Origin: Armatimonadota bacterium
GTDB lineage: Bacteria > Armatimonadota > Zipacnadia > Zipacnadales > FEN-943
DNA length: 7,628 nucleotides
Assembly (NCBI GenBank): GCA_026419655.1
Contig: JANZZA010000489.1
Coordinates: forward strand, 1-7,628
Reading direction: 5' to 3'
The notes under the pieces were generated by a model. The model was not told the DNA's origin. It did not search any database and was given only the letters and a program-made list of their open reading frames with translations. Below, one piece after another: positions 1 to 7,265 of this stretch (the stretch's first letter is position 1; each line of letters begins with the position of its first letter). The position numbers and the translations under genes are program-made.

Positions 1-1127
1 GGGGCCGCCTCGCCGTTGACCGTGCAGGCAGCACCCTCGCACAGCGACACTGGCCGCCGCTGGTAGGTGCCCTTGTGGAACCTATACAGGTCGTCATAGA
101 GACGGTTGGCCTCGGGCCGATCGCTATGGTAGAGCTTGGCAATGAAGTCTTCGCCCTGGTACCACGCCCGCGCCGCGCCCTTCATGTAACCGTCAAGGTC
201 GTCAACGCCGTGGTTGAGATATAGCTGAAGGTTGAGCTGCTTGCTGAGGTCGCCCTCGATGCCGCCGTCCATCTCCATCTCAATGCCCATGCTCAGCGCA
301 CGACAATGGGCAGCGCACTGCGAGAGACGGTCTTCATCGGGCAGGAGGCCGCCCTCGACGCGCCGGATGAAGGCAAAATTCGGCTGCATCACTACAAAGT
401 CGAAGCCCAACTCCGCCCACTTGTCAAAGCCTGGCGCCCCAAACCAGGGTATCCAGTGGAAGCCCAGGCCCTTCGCATGAATGTAATCGGCCACCGCCTT
501 TACAACGGCCTCGTCGCTGGTGCCAATTCCTTCCATCATCCAGTAGAAGCCCCAAAGGCGAAGATGCGGGTATGCTTGCGGCTGCCAGCGCGCGAGGACC
601 TGGTCAATGAGCCACCGGAAAGCCTTCAGGCGGTCGTTATCATCGGCAGGGCTTTCGTCATCCCCGTCCCCATCCACGTCGCCGAAGTTTGCGTTCCGGC
701 GGTCTAGATAGGGGATCATGACGATTACCGGGCAGATGTGGCCAGGGTCGCCCAGTTGAGCGCCAACCTCCTTGATGCAGCGGTCGAGTGCTGCCAGGTT
801 CTGCTGAGGAGAAAACAGCAGGTCGAGGTAATAATCCCAGTCGGGCTTGGTAGCGGTGCCGTCATAATAAGCGCCGCCCGATGGTGCTCCGCCAAACATC
901 AAAAAGAGCCAGCCGTCGTAAAACCAGTCCTTCGGCTGCCCGCCGGCGGCCTTGTCCAGGTAAGCGACGTAGGGAAGGAAATCAGCCTGCTTCCATGCCT
1001 CGCGGCCCATGTAGGCCAACATCACGTCCCTCATCCCGCCGCTCTGTGGCGACGCTGGTGGGCAGTAGTCGCCGGTGGCCAAAACCACCGAAGTAGCCAG
1101 CAAAAATATGGCCACGACCTGCATCAT
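1..1127 (-). CDS. DUF4855 family secreted protein (partial, C-terminus beyond the left edge)
   Basis: The reading frame on the minus strand is open from an ATGATG at 1127 to the left edge, giving 375 residues without a stop. Residues 1-19 form a hydrophobic export signal (MMQVVAIFLLATSVVLATG), so the protein is probably secreted. The body matches what I recall of DUF4855: an early DWFYDGWLFL (67-76), a DWDYYLDLLF segment (96-105), VIVMIPYLD (134-142), the acidic loop GDVDGDGDDE (149-158), LWGFYWMMEG (191-200), HWIPWFGAPG (224-233), VVMQPNFAF (245-253), GIEMEMD (281-287) and a YMKGAARAWYQG segment (314-325). E199, E283 and E285 are natural candidates for active-site acids in a barrel-like fold, but the family's reaction is not known to me. 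From about residue 359 the text VSLCEGAACTVNGEAA looks like the entry to a discoidin-type sugar-binding domain, cut by the window edge. GGAG lies 9 nt before the first ATG, which supports this start. The gene is divergent from the SdpI-like gene. The family call is firm and the function unknown; a role in glycan degradation is inference from the neighbours. Confidence 0.88.
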   Translation of the reverse strand, partial: MMQVVAIFLLATSVVLATGDYCPPASPQSGGMRDVMLAYMGREAWKQADFLPYVAYLDKAAGGQPKDWFYDGWLFLMFGGAPSGGAYYDGTATKPDWDYYLDLLFSPQQNLAALDRCIKEVGAQLGDPGHICPVIVMIPYLDRRNANFGDVDGDGDDESPADDNDRLKAFRWLIDQVLARWQPQAYPHLRLWGFYWMMEGIGTSDEAVVKAVADYIHAKGLGFHWIPWFGAPGFDKWAELGFDFVVMQPNFAFIRRVEGGLLPDEDRLSQCAAHCRALSMGIEMEMDGGIEGDLSKQLNLQLYLNHGVDDLDGYMKGAARAWYQGEDFIAKLYHSDRPEANRLYDDLYRFHKGTYQRRPVSLCEGAACTVNGEAA

Positions 1128-1514
1128 TGCCCTTTGCTCCGAAGCACCTGGTCCTTCGTCTTGACCAACCGTATGTCCTTCGACCCTAAAACTCCTAGAG
1201 CATGCACCGGCAAAGGGCGTGCGTGGCGGAAACAGTGCGAAAAAGTTTGGGAAGGGGGGCTGGGGGACAACCCTTTTCAAAGGGCTTCCGCCAGATGCCC
1301 CCAGGGACGTTCCTGTGCCTTTTTCCAATTCCTGTGCAGAGAACTCTTACACAACTCAACAGTGCCTCCGATGGCTTTTGCTTGACTCGACCATCGAGAA
1401 GTAGGAGCATAGGCACCATGCGCAATGGGGCAACGAATGTAGTTTAGGAAGAGGCTTTCGGTCTCGACGCCTGCACAGTTGTCTGCCCCGGGCGCTGGGG
1501 AGCAGAATCCTGCG
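1128..1514. other. Divergent intergenic region
   Basis: This 387-nt gap separates the divergent DUF4855 and SdpI-like genes and must hold both promoters. I see no convincing sigma70 promoter. TTGACC near 1162 and TTGACT near 1382 resemble -35 boxes but have poor -10 partners. Repeat copy 1 occupies 1231-1294. Short direct repeats are also visible: GTCCTTCG twice around 1150-1180 and TTCCTGTGC twice around 1310-1340. Short open frames here translate the repeat into Lys/Gly/Pro-rich text and do not look like genes. Confidence 0.6.
1231..1294 (+). repeat. Interspersed intergenic repeat, copy 1
   Basis: This copy starts with AACAGTGCGAAAAAGTTTGG, continues into GAAGGGGGGCTGGGGGA and then a hairpin half containing CCCTTTTCAAAGGG, ending with CCGCCAGA. 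It shares the AAAAAGTTTGGGAAGGGGG block with copy 4 (read on the minus strand) and, with one fewer G, with copy 2. It lies between the divergent DUF4855 and SdpI-like genes. The inner stem (CCCTTT/AAAGGG, 1271-1284) is intact but the outer stem is imperfect compared with copy 4. Confidence 0.85.
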
Positions 1515-2165
1515 ATGAAAACTAGCCATGCGGCGTTGGTGTGCCTGGCGCTCACTGCTGCCGTCCTCGCGTATGGGCTGGTGCTTTATCCCGCGCTGCC
1601 AGAGAAGGTGCCGACCCACTGGGATATTCACGGCCGGGTTGACGGTTGGGGCCATAAGAGCTGGGCCCTGTTTCTCATGCCCGGGACAATGGCTCTCTTC
1701 ACAGCTCTCCTTTATATTCTGCCGTGGCTGTCGCCGCGAGGCTTCAAGGTGGAGGACTTCCGCGAGGCCTTCAACCTGGTAATGGTATTGGTCATTGCGC
1801 TATTCGGCTGCATTGGCGCCGTGATGGTTTACGCAGCAAGCCATCCATCCGCCGATGTAAGCCGCGGGATCATGGCTGGGCCCTTTTTGTTCTTCGCGGC
1901 TCTGGGGCCTTTGCTGCCCCGTCTGCGCAAGAATTTCTGGATGGGCATCCGCACGCCCTGGACGCTTGCCAGCGACACCATATGGAAGGCCACCCATCGG
2001 TTTGCGGGGAAAACGTTCCTGGCCACGGGGCTGCTGGGCGCAGTGGCCTGCGCCCTTGGCACGCCGCCGGCCTGGTGCCTGGTCGTGCTCCTTATCGGGG
2101 CGCTTCTGCCGGTGCCCTACTCGCTGGTGCTTTACAAAGTCCTGGAAAGCCGCGGCGAGGTCTGA
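1515..2165 (+). CDS. SdpI/DUF1648 family integral membrane protein
   Basis: This is a 216-residue hydrophobic protein. The first loop has the DUF1648 signature YPALPEKVPTHWDIHGRVDGW (residues 25-45), and residues 140-162 contain the SdpI signature (NFWMGIRTPWTLASDTIWKA, then THR). Six membrane segments can be drawn at about 6-26, 50-71, 87-108, 116-136, 166-183 and 186-208, the number and length seen in Bacillus subtilis SdpI (about 207 residues), which confers immunity to the SdpC toxin and signals to the SdpR repressor. No SdpR-like or SdpC-like gene is visible here, so a toxin-immunity role should not be assumed; many family members in non-Bacillus genomes have unknown roles. The ATG at 1515 is chosen because GGGGAG sits 12 nt upstream and the N-terminus runs straight into the first helix. 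A TTG at 1479 would add 12 unconvincing residues. The gene is apparently monocistronic, with a hairpin 9 nt after its stop. Confidence 0.87.
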   Translation: MKTSHAALVCLALTAAVLAYGLVLYPALPEKVPTHWDIHGRVDGWGHKSWALFLMPGTMALFTALLYILPWLSPRGFKVEDFREAFNLVMVLVIALFGCIGAVMVYAASHPSADVSRGIMAGPFLFFAALGPLLPRLRKNFWMGIRTPWTLASDTIWKATHRFAGKTFLATGLLGAVACALGTPPAWCLVVLLIGALLPVPYSLVLYKVLESRGEV

Positions 2166-2174
2166 ACACTGCTC

Positions 2175-2214
2175 AGCTCTCCGAGGATTTTCTTGCGGGG
2201 TCAACCTCGGAGCT
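2175..2214 (+). terminator. Hairpin after the SdpI-like gene (terminator-like)
   Basis: Arms AGCTCTCCGAGG (2175-2186) and CCTCGGAGCT (2205-2214) pair over 10 base pairs with a 2-nt bulge and an 18-nt loop, starting 9 nt after the stop codon. There is no T-run after the stem, so it is not a canonical intrinsic terminator. It may instead be a 3'-end stabilising structure or a chance fold. Confidence 0.35.
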
Positions 2215-2240
2215 AAGAAGAACCTTCCGGTCTCCGCTGT

Positions 2241-2306
2241 TCTGAGGGAAACCCTTTGAAAAGAGTTCTCCCCCAGACCCCCTTCCCAAACTTTTTCGCG
2301 CTGTTG
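2241..2306 (-). repeat. Interspersed intergenic repeat, copy 2 (reverse orientation)
   Basis: Read on the minus strand this copy gives CAACAGCGCGAAAAAGTTTG, then GGAAGGGGGTCTGGGGGAGAAC, a hairpin half, and CAGA at the end, as in copies 1 and 4. The hairpin arms are ACCCTTT (2251-2257) and AAGAGTT (2261-2267), with one mismatch against the copy 4 form. It sits in the 233-nt gap between the co-directional SdpI-like and glycosidase genes. Nothing else recognisable was seen in that gap apart from the hairpin at 2175-2214. Confidence 0.87.
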
Positions 2307-2398
2307 ATGCCAGAGGCGACGGCAGTCGCTGTGCTGCTACACAGCCCGCCCAGCGGTCAGTGTTGCCAGATTCATTGAAAGGGTATGGCGTCCCGGTG

Positions 2399-4684
2399 AT
2401 GGCACGTCTGACAGGATTCGTCTTGGGCTCTGCGAACTTGCAACCAGGGGGGAGACAAGACTATGGCTCGGAAGGGGGCTTGGTGACCATGGCGTTGCCT
2501 TTTGAGACGATGCTTGGCCGCCTTGGGTCGCGCTTTGCCCTGAACTTTCAGCCGCGGGAGAAACGCATCCTGTATTCCTCCCTGGGCAAGTATTTCGACA
2601 AGCCACTGCCGCTAGTTATCAGTTTTGCCCTCGGCGGGGCTGAGAGGATGCTGCCATGGGCGGAGGGCCAGGCCTTTGAGGTTGTTGAACAGGACCTGAC
2701 GCCGACTACGGTCATCTTCCGCTGCCGCAGCGAACCCTTGAGCGCCCAGGTGGAGATGCGCTGGGTTGCCCCCTTCCTGCCACGCGATGTGCCAACAAGC
2801 ATTGTGCCGGTCTATCTTCTCCAGGTGAGCTGGCAGCCCTGGACCCGCGCGGGCACTCAGGCGCCGGCGGGGCCGGCTCGCCTCACCATCCGCTTCACGG
2901 GTGACGGTGCCAACCTTATTGGCGGAGCCGAGCCGCTGCGATGGCGCGACACCTTCTCGCTGTGGCACCCGTGGTACCAGGAATCTGCCGGCCCGCCGGA
3001 GTCCATCAATCGGCGGCAGTTCACTGGGGAGTTTTGTATGCGAGCCGTGGCGCCCGCGTCAGCCCAATCGTCGCCAGACGCCATCAGCTTTGACCTGCCA
3101 CCCGGCGCAATGGCAACACTAATCCTCGCCGCCCACCAGTCTGGCGACGTGCTGGAAATCCTCAGCCAACCGCACTGGTTCAAGTATCGCAGCCTCTGGC
3201 CCGACATCGAGACCGTCGTAGCTTATGCCCGCGACGATTTGTCGGGTCTGCTGGAGCGCAGTGAATTCTTCGACCGCGTCCTTCAGGCCGCGTCCCTGGG
3301 CAAGAGCGCCCAGGACCTGATTGCCTTTAGTCTGCAGAGCTATCTGCAGAATACCTGGTGGACCGTGGGCGCGGACGGAAGAGAATGGTTCTCCTGCTGG
3401 GAAGGCAACTGTTGCTTCCACAGCACCATTGACGTGGAATACAACCTGGCGTGGTTTTATCTGCTACTTTGGCCTGAGCTTCTCGCAATGACGATGGATG
3501 AATGGGCACTGCACGAGAAGTTTGGCGCACCCGAGGAGAAGCCGGTGGCCGTGGCGTATGAGCTTGAGCCGGGCGCCGCACCGCCCACAAAGACTTCCTG
3601 GCTGTCGCATGACATGGGTGCCCTGCTCACCGCCAACGGCCAGGCCTATCCCCACGAAATGGAGCTTGAGGAGAACGCAAACTTCATCCTGCTGCTCCAC
3701 GCGCTTGCGCACTTTACCGGCGACGAGAGTCTTTTCGGCCGCCACTGGCCCATGGTCGAGCGGCTCTGCGAGTACATCATCGCCGCCGACACCACCGGTA
3801 ACGGCGTGCCCAACCTGGGCGTCGCCAACACCATTGACGACGCCTCGGCAGCCGTCCAGTACTCCCGCGAGCAGGTGTACCTGGCGTTCAAGTGCTTCTG
3901 TGCACTTCATGCGGCGGCCGCCACGGCCGACCGGCTTGGCCAAACAGATGCGGCCGAGCGATTCCGCGAGTTTGCTCAGCGCTGCGAAGCAACGCTTCAG
4001 GAGGAGGCCTGGCTGGATGACCATTTTGCTGTGTGCCTGGAGCGGTCAGCCGAGGGCCTCAAGGATGTTTGGTCGGGTGAGCCGCTAACGGGCGAACTTG
4101 AGGGCTGGGACGCCTACCATATCTACTCGGCCAACGGTTTCCTGTATCTGCTGTCCACGGGCTTTGCGCCGCCTACAAGCTACGACCGCTTGCTGATGGA
4201 CATATCCACGGCCACTCGCGCCGCAATGTGCGAATATGGCGACTTCCACTCGTCCGCCGACCACTCCAACCTCTGGGTCTCGCAGAATCTCCACCGCGAC
4301 CTGGTGGCAGCCTATCTTGGCCTCGACCAGCTTGAACTGGCTGAGCGCTACTGGTGCTTCGAGGTCTATGAAAACACCGTCGGGCGCGGCGGCGCCTTTG
4401 TGGACACCTACGGCTGGAACCACCTGCATTATTATCCGCGGGGCATAACGAGCCTCGGCCTGATGTACGCCCTTGGCGGTGTGCGGCTCAGCCGCCTCGA
4501 CCGGCGCCTGGACATCTCACCAGTGCGGGTGCCGTGTCGGGTGCCGCTGCTGAGCTTGGCCGACTGGAAAGAGCGGCGGGTCCCATGGCTGGAAGCCAGG
4601 CTGGAAGAAGGTCGCGTGCGGGTGGACGTTTTCGGCCTCGGGCCGGAAGATAAGGCTCTGCTTGGTCGTGACCAGGGGGCGTGA
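2399..4684 (+). CDS. Clan GH-O-like (GH52/GH116-related) glycoside hydrolase, cytoplasmic
   Basis: This 761-residue protein has no signal peptide. Roughly residues 1-300 look beta-rich, and residues 305-720 look like an (alpha/alpha)6 barrel. The key stretch WFSCWEGNCCFHSTIDVEYN contains E335 and D345. It parallels the GH52 motif NEGEYRMFNTFD, with the same 10-residue Glu-Asp spacing, and the GH116 motif EGQEYRMYNTYD. A SHDMG motif (D405), FTGDESLFGRHWP, and ANTIDDASAAVQYSREQVYL (D480/D481) then follow in the order expected for clan GH-O. In those families the Glu is the nucleophile and a later Asp the acid/base, about 145-160 residues apart; here the spacing is 145-146. A beta-xylosidase- or beta-glucosidase-like retaining exo-activity on oligosaccharides is therefore plausible, but the specificity is unknown. 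The start is uncertain: GTG 2360 lengthens the frame by 13 residues, while GTG 2483 or ATG 2489 has GGAAGGGGG upstream but would remove a segment that resembles the GH52 N-terminus. Motif comparison is from memory, not alignment. Confidence 0.72.
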   Translation: MARLTGFVLGSANLQPGGRQDYGSEGGLVTMALPFETMLGRLGSRFALNFQPREKRILYSSLGKYFDKPLPLVISFALGGAERMLPWAEGQAFEVVEQDLTPTTVIFRCRSEPLSAQVEMRWVAPFLPRDVPTSIVPVYLLQVSWQPWTRAGTQAPAGPARLTIRFTGDGANLIGGAEPLRWRDTFSLWHPWYQESAGPPESINRRQFTGEFCMRAVAPASAQSSPDAISFDLPPGAMATLILAAHQSGDVLEILSQPHWFKYRSLWPDIETVVAYARDDLSGLLERSEFFDRVLQAASLGKSAQDLIAFSLQSYLQNTWWTVGADGREWFSCWEGNCCFHSTIDVEYNLAWFYLLLWPELLAMTMDEWALHEKFGAPEEKPVAVAYELEPGAAPPTKTSWLSHDMGALLTANGQAYPHEMELEENANFILLLHALAHFTGDESLFGRHWPMVERLCEYIIAADTTGNGVPNLGVANTIDDASAAVQYSREQVYLAFKCFCALHAAAATADRLGQTDAAERFREFAQRCEATLQEEAWLDDHFAVCLERSAEGLKDVWSGEPLTGELEGWDAYHIYSANGFLYLLSTGFAPPTSYDRLLMDISTATRAAMCEYGDFHSSADHSNLWVSQNLHRDLVAAYLGLDQLELAERYWCFEVYENTVGRGGAFVDTYGWNHLHYYPRGITSLGLMYALGGVRLSRLDRRLDISPVRVPCRVPLLSLADWKERRVPWLEARLEEGRVRVDVFGLGPEDKALLGRDQGA

Positions 4685-4690
4685 GGCGGG

Positions 4691-4754
4691 AACGGTCCGA
4701 AAAAGTTTGGCGAGGCGGCCAGGAGGGAACCTTTTTCGATGGGTTTTTCGCCGG
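4691..4754 (+). repeat. Interspersed intergenic repeat, copy 3 (degenerate)
   Basis: It begins 7 nt after the glycosidase stop with AACGGTCCGAAAAAGTTTGG, clearly the same head as copy 1. The G-rich block has decayed (CGAGGCGGCCAGGAGGGAAC), and the hairpin half is now CCTTTTTCGATGGGTTTTTC with little pairing. The decay suggests an older copy, or one under weaker constraint. Confidence 0.7.
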
Positions 4755-5037
4755 GTGACTGCTCTGTAAGGCTCGCCCCGGGGTAGCTGGCAATCCATGC
4801 ACGGCACAGGTTGGCACCTGCATGCGACGCTGCACGGGCGCCACTCGCTGGTGAGACGATGGTTTTGCAACAGTCACCTCAGAAAAAGGTTGTGCACGAG
4901 CCCTGACTTTGTGGCACTCATGAACTCTCAGGAGGCTGCTGCAGAGGTCGTTTTTCCGGCCCCGAGACGCCGTCGCAGGTGAAAGGTCGGGCGCGCGGCG
5001 TTGTGCCCCGTCCTGGCCCCGGATAAGTCAGCACCAG

Positions 5038-5073
5038 CTTTCGCAACAATTCCTTTTGACACTGTTGCAAAAG
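5038..5073. promoter_or_regulatory. Inverted repeat CTTTCGCAACA / TGTTGCAAAAG of unknown role
   Basis: The arms at 5038-5048 and 5063-5073 pair at 10 of 11 positions around a 14-nt spacer. The same core (GGTTTTGCAACAGT) occurs at 4861-4874 in direct orientation, inverted relative to ACTGTTGCAAAAGCC at 5061-5075. It lies downstream of both convergent genes, so it may be a 3'-end structure or a protein-binding palindrome. There is no T-tract to make it an intrinsic terminator. Confidence 0.3.
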
Positions 5074-5218
5074 CCGAGCTTCGCCGATCCTGAGCGGCCA
5101 GTATGTACAACTCCGTGCGCTCGACCTTTAACCCCCAAGCAAGCGAGGTAAACCGCAAAGGGACTTTTGCAGCACTCTCTCTTGGCATCCCTGTGTCGTC
5201 TCGGCCGCGAGGTGGCAT

Positions 5219-7213
5219 TCAGCGCACCAATGCGGCTGCTGCTATTAGCCAGCCAGCTCGCCACCCGGCGGGTGTCGGGTCGAGGCGGAGCTGCGTGAGG
5301 CCCGCGGGCTTGGTGAGGCGCAGGCGCGTGGCCCAAAGGCACATGGCGCTGCCGTCGTGGTCGTCGGTGCCCCAGGCAAGCCAGGCGTCACGCGCAGGCC
5401 GACCAGACTCGTCTACCAGACACCGCGGCAGCCTCCAGCAAGCCACATGCTCGCCCCAGCGTACTTCGAAGGTCTCCTGAAAGCCCGGCGCCTCGACGGC
5501 AAGGTGGCCTACCACGGGTAAGTGGTACAGTTTGTCGCCAGCGCCGGCGAGGACCGGCAAGGCGCGCAACGTTGCGTGGACCAGCCATATTTCGCGGACT
5601 GGGCGACCGGCCGGTATTTCGATGCGGAGGCCTGGCGGCGCAGGACTGGCCTCTTCGGTGGCCGCCAGCAGGTCCCGGCCATCGGCGTCCACTATGCGCA
5701 CCGGCTGGAAGCGCCCCATGCCGGAGAGGAATCGCGGCCCGGCCAGGTCGTCTCCGCAGTGGGCTGAAAGCACAAAGCCACCAGGCGGAATGTACGAATC
5801 TCCCACGCCGTAGGTATCGGGAGCGATGTCCTGCAGGATATTGCCGACGGCGACCTGTTCTGGGCCGTAGATGTTGGTTCCAGTGCGTGGGCCGTGGGCA
5901 GGACTATAGAGAATCAGCTCTCCCTGGCCGCGCGGCCTATTCACGCCGTTTATCTCGCGACTTGTTCCGTCGGCGCGGATCACGCGCAACGGCGGTTTGG
6001 CGTCGCGCAGGTTGTCATCGAGCGTTGGGGCGGGCTGATAGAGCAACGCAGGTCTTTGTACAGGGATGCTGGTCTGGCCAAGAGTGACGGCTTTTGGCAG
6101 CAGGCGCCCCAGGTGTTCGGTCTGGCCTGTTTCTACGGCCGCGGCGTCGTCAGACGGCACTGGTGGCAGGCTAAGCGGCTGCAGGGCTGGGATTCGGCTT
6201 GGTGTGGGAACAAGGAGCCTTGCCGCACGGAGGAGGGGGTCGGCTGGCTGGCCAGAAGCTGGTTTGCCGCCCCGTAGTCGCCAATCGGCGGCGGCGACGA
6301 TGCCCCGCACCAGCCATTGGGTGAAGGGGTATGCGGACGGGTCTATCCAGGTGGTCTCAAGTACAGGCAGGTTGCGCTCTGCTGCCCAGCGGCTCATCGG
6401 AGCCGGGCAAAGCCACGGCGACAGCCATACCTCAAAGCCGCGCCGCAGGAAGAACTCCGGCCCGGCGGCGTGCTGCGGCTCGAAGTCATACAGCCAGAAG
6501 TTGATGATAACGTCCCTGGGGATTTCTTCGACAGCCTGCCAGCAATTCAGGGGCAGGCCGCCTAGCGAGTTAGCAAAGGGCACGTGCTCGCGCGAGATAA
6601 GCATATCGTGCCAGATGATGAGCTGGGCGCCGTTTCTGCAACAGATGTCGCGGACGCGGCGGATGTGGGCCGCAAGAAAATCCGCCGGCGTCACGCCGAG
6701 CTTCGCGCTATTCGCGGCCACAGCATCCACAGCCTCATCGAGGCGGGCGTGAAAATACCTTGGCCGCCCGAAAAGTTCACAAATCTCCTCGACAACCCTG
6801 GCCATGTACTCGTAGGCCCCTGGCTCCCACAGCCGCCAGCCCATCGCACGGTCTATGTATTGGGGATTTCGCGGCGCACACTCGGGGTGGCTGAGCAGGC
6901 TCGTAGAGGGTATTACTTCAAGCCCGCGGCGGCGCGCCTCAGCCACCAGCCGGCGGATTTCGGCGATTGACCAGTCTGCGGGCGCGTCCACCTGGGCCTT
7001 CAGGGCCATATTGCCGCCCAACTCCAGCACGACGGCCTCATAGCCCAGCCCGCGCCCGAGGTCAAAGAGCGACACGACCAGGGGACTCTTGCCAAAGTCC
7101 AGAAGGATATGCAGGCCGAGAGTGGGAGGGTCCCGGCCCTCAGGTGCTTTTGCGCTCAGCGCTGCGCCCAGACATGACATTCCGGCAACCAAAAAGAGAG
7201 TGTACGCCAGCAT
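5219..7213 (-). CDS. Secreted multidomain protein: GH20-like barrel plus phosphodiester-glycosidase-like region
   Basis: This 664-residue protein has a signal peptide (MLAYTLFLVAGMSCLGAALSA, cleavage near residue 20), so it is probably exported. Residues 31-320 resemble the GH20 beta-N-acetylhexosaminidase barrel: RRGLEVIPSTSLLSHPECAP (95-114) matches the GLEVIPE...GH motif, FHARLDEA (154-161) stands where GH20 has HIGGDE with D159-E160 kept, and IIWHDM (199-204) and LNCW (222-225) match later strand motifs. Residues 330-400 are Pro-rich and linker-like. Residues 411-490 (EINGVNRPRGQGELILYSP, GTNIYGPEQVAV, IPPGGFVLSAH) resemble the segment found after family-10-type hydrolase domains and in phosphodiester glycosidase (NAGPA-like) proteins. 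Residues 530-650 look like a beta-sandwich with late Trp-rich strands, perhaps sugar-binding. Activity on N-acetylhexosamine-containing or other glycans is plausible but unproven, because the usual HxGGDE context is altered. The start rests on the signal peptide; I see no clear ribosome-binding site. The gene is convergent with the GH-O-like gene. Confidence 0.75.
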   Translation of the reverse strand: MLAYTLFLVAGMSCLGAALSAKAPEGRDPPTLGLHILLDFGKSPLVVSLFDLGRGLGYEAVVLELGGNMALKAQVDAPADWSIAEIRRLVAEARRRGLEVIPSTSLLSHPECAPRNPQYIDRAMGWRLWEPGAYEYMARVVEEICELFGRPRYFHARLDEAVDAVAANSAKLGVTPADFLAAHIRRVRDICCRNGAQLIIWHDMLISREHVPFANSLGGLPLNCWQAVEEIPRDVIINFWLYDFEPQHAAGPEFFLRRGFEVWLSPWLCPAPMSRWAAERNLPVLETTWIDPSAYPFTQWLVRGIVAAADWRLRGGKPASGQPADPLLRAARLLVPTPSRIPALQPLSLPPVPSDDAAAVETGQTEHLGRLLPKAVTLGQTSIPVQRPALLYQPAPTLDDNLRDAKPPLRVIRADGTSREINGVNRPRGQGELILYSPAHGPRTGTNIYGPEQVAVGNILQDIAPDTYGVGDSYIPPGGFVLSAHCGDDLAGPRFLSGMGRFQPVRIVDADGRDLLAATEEASPAPPGLRIEIPAGRPVREIWLVHATLRALPVLAGAGDKLYHLPVVGHLAVEAPGFQETFEVRWGEHVACWRLPRCLVDESGRPARDAWLAWGTDDHDGSAMCLWATRLRLTKPAGLTQLRLDPTPAGWRAGWLIAAAALVR

Positions 7214-7265
7214 TGGCGTGCCGCTTTTCTGTGGGTTTGCGAGCAGGAAAGGGGACTTCGCCTCT

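Larger units (their letters stand above)
4685..5218. other. Convergent intergenic region
   Basis: This 534-nt gap separates the stops of the glycosidase gene (plus) and the GH20-like gene (minus). It holds degenerate repeat copy 3 at its left end and, further in, three TTTTGCAACA-type motifs. I see no RNA gene or classical terminator. The short open frames on both strands have low-complexity translations with no recognisable domain or credible ribosome-binding site, so I call no gene here. Confidence 0.6.

Noticed and set aside
738..1385. Long plus-strand open frame opposite the DUF4855 gene
   Set aside because: Its translation has no recognisable domain, and the minus-strand frame gives a clear family match with a signal peptide, so this is a shadow frame that runs on into repeat copy 1.
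3464..4088. Open frames on both strands inside the glycosidase gene
   Set aside because: They overlap the catalytic-domain coding sequence and translate to Arg/Pro/Ser-rich or featureless text typical of GC-rich antisense and shifted frames.
4928..5218. Minus-strand 96-codon frame ending in the convergent gap
   Set aside because: It has no domain, no credible ribosome-binding site and a biased composition, and its start abuts the stop of the GH20-like gene by chance.
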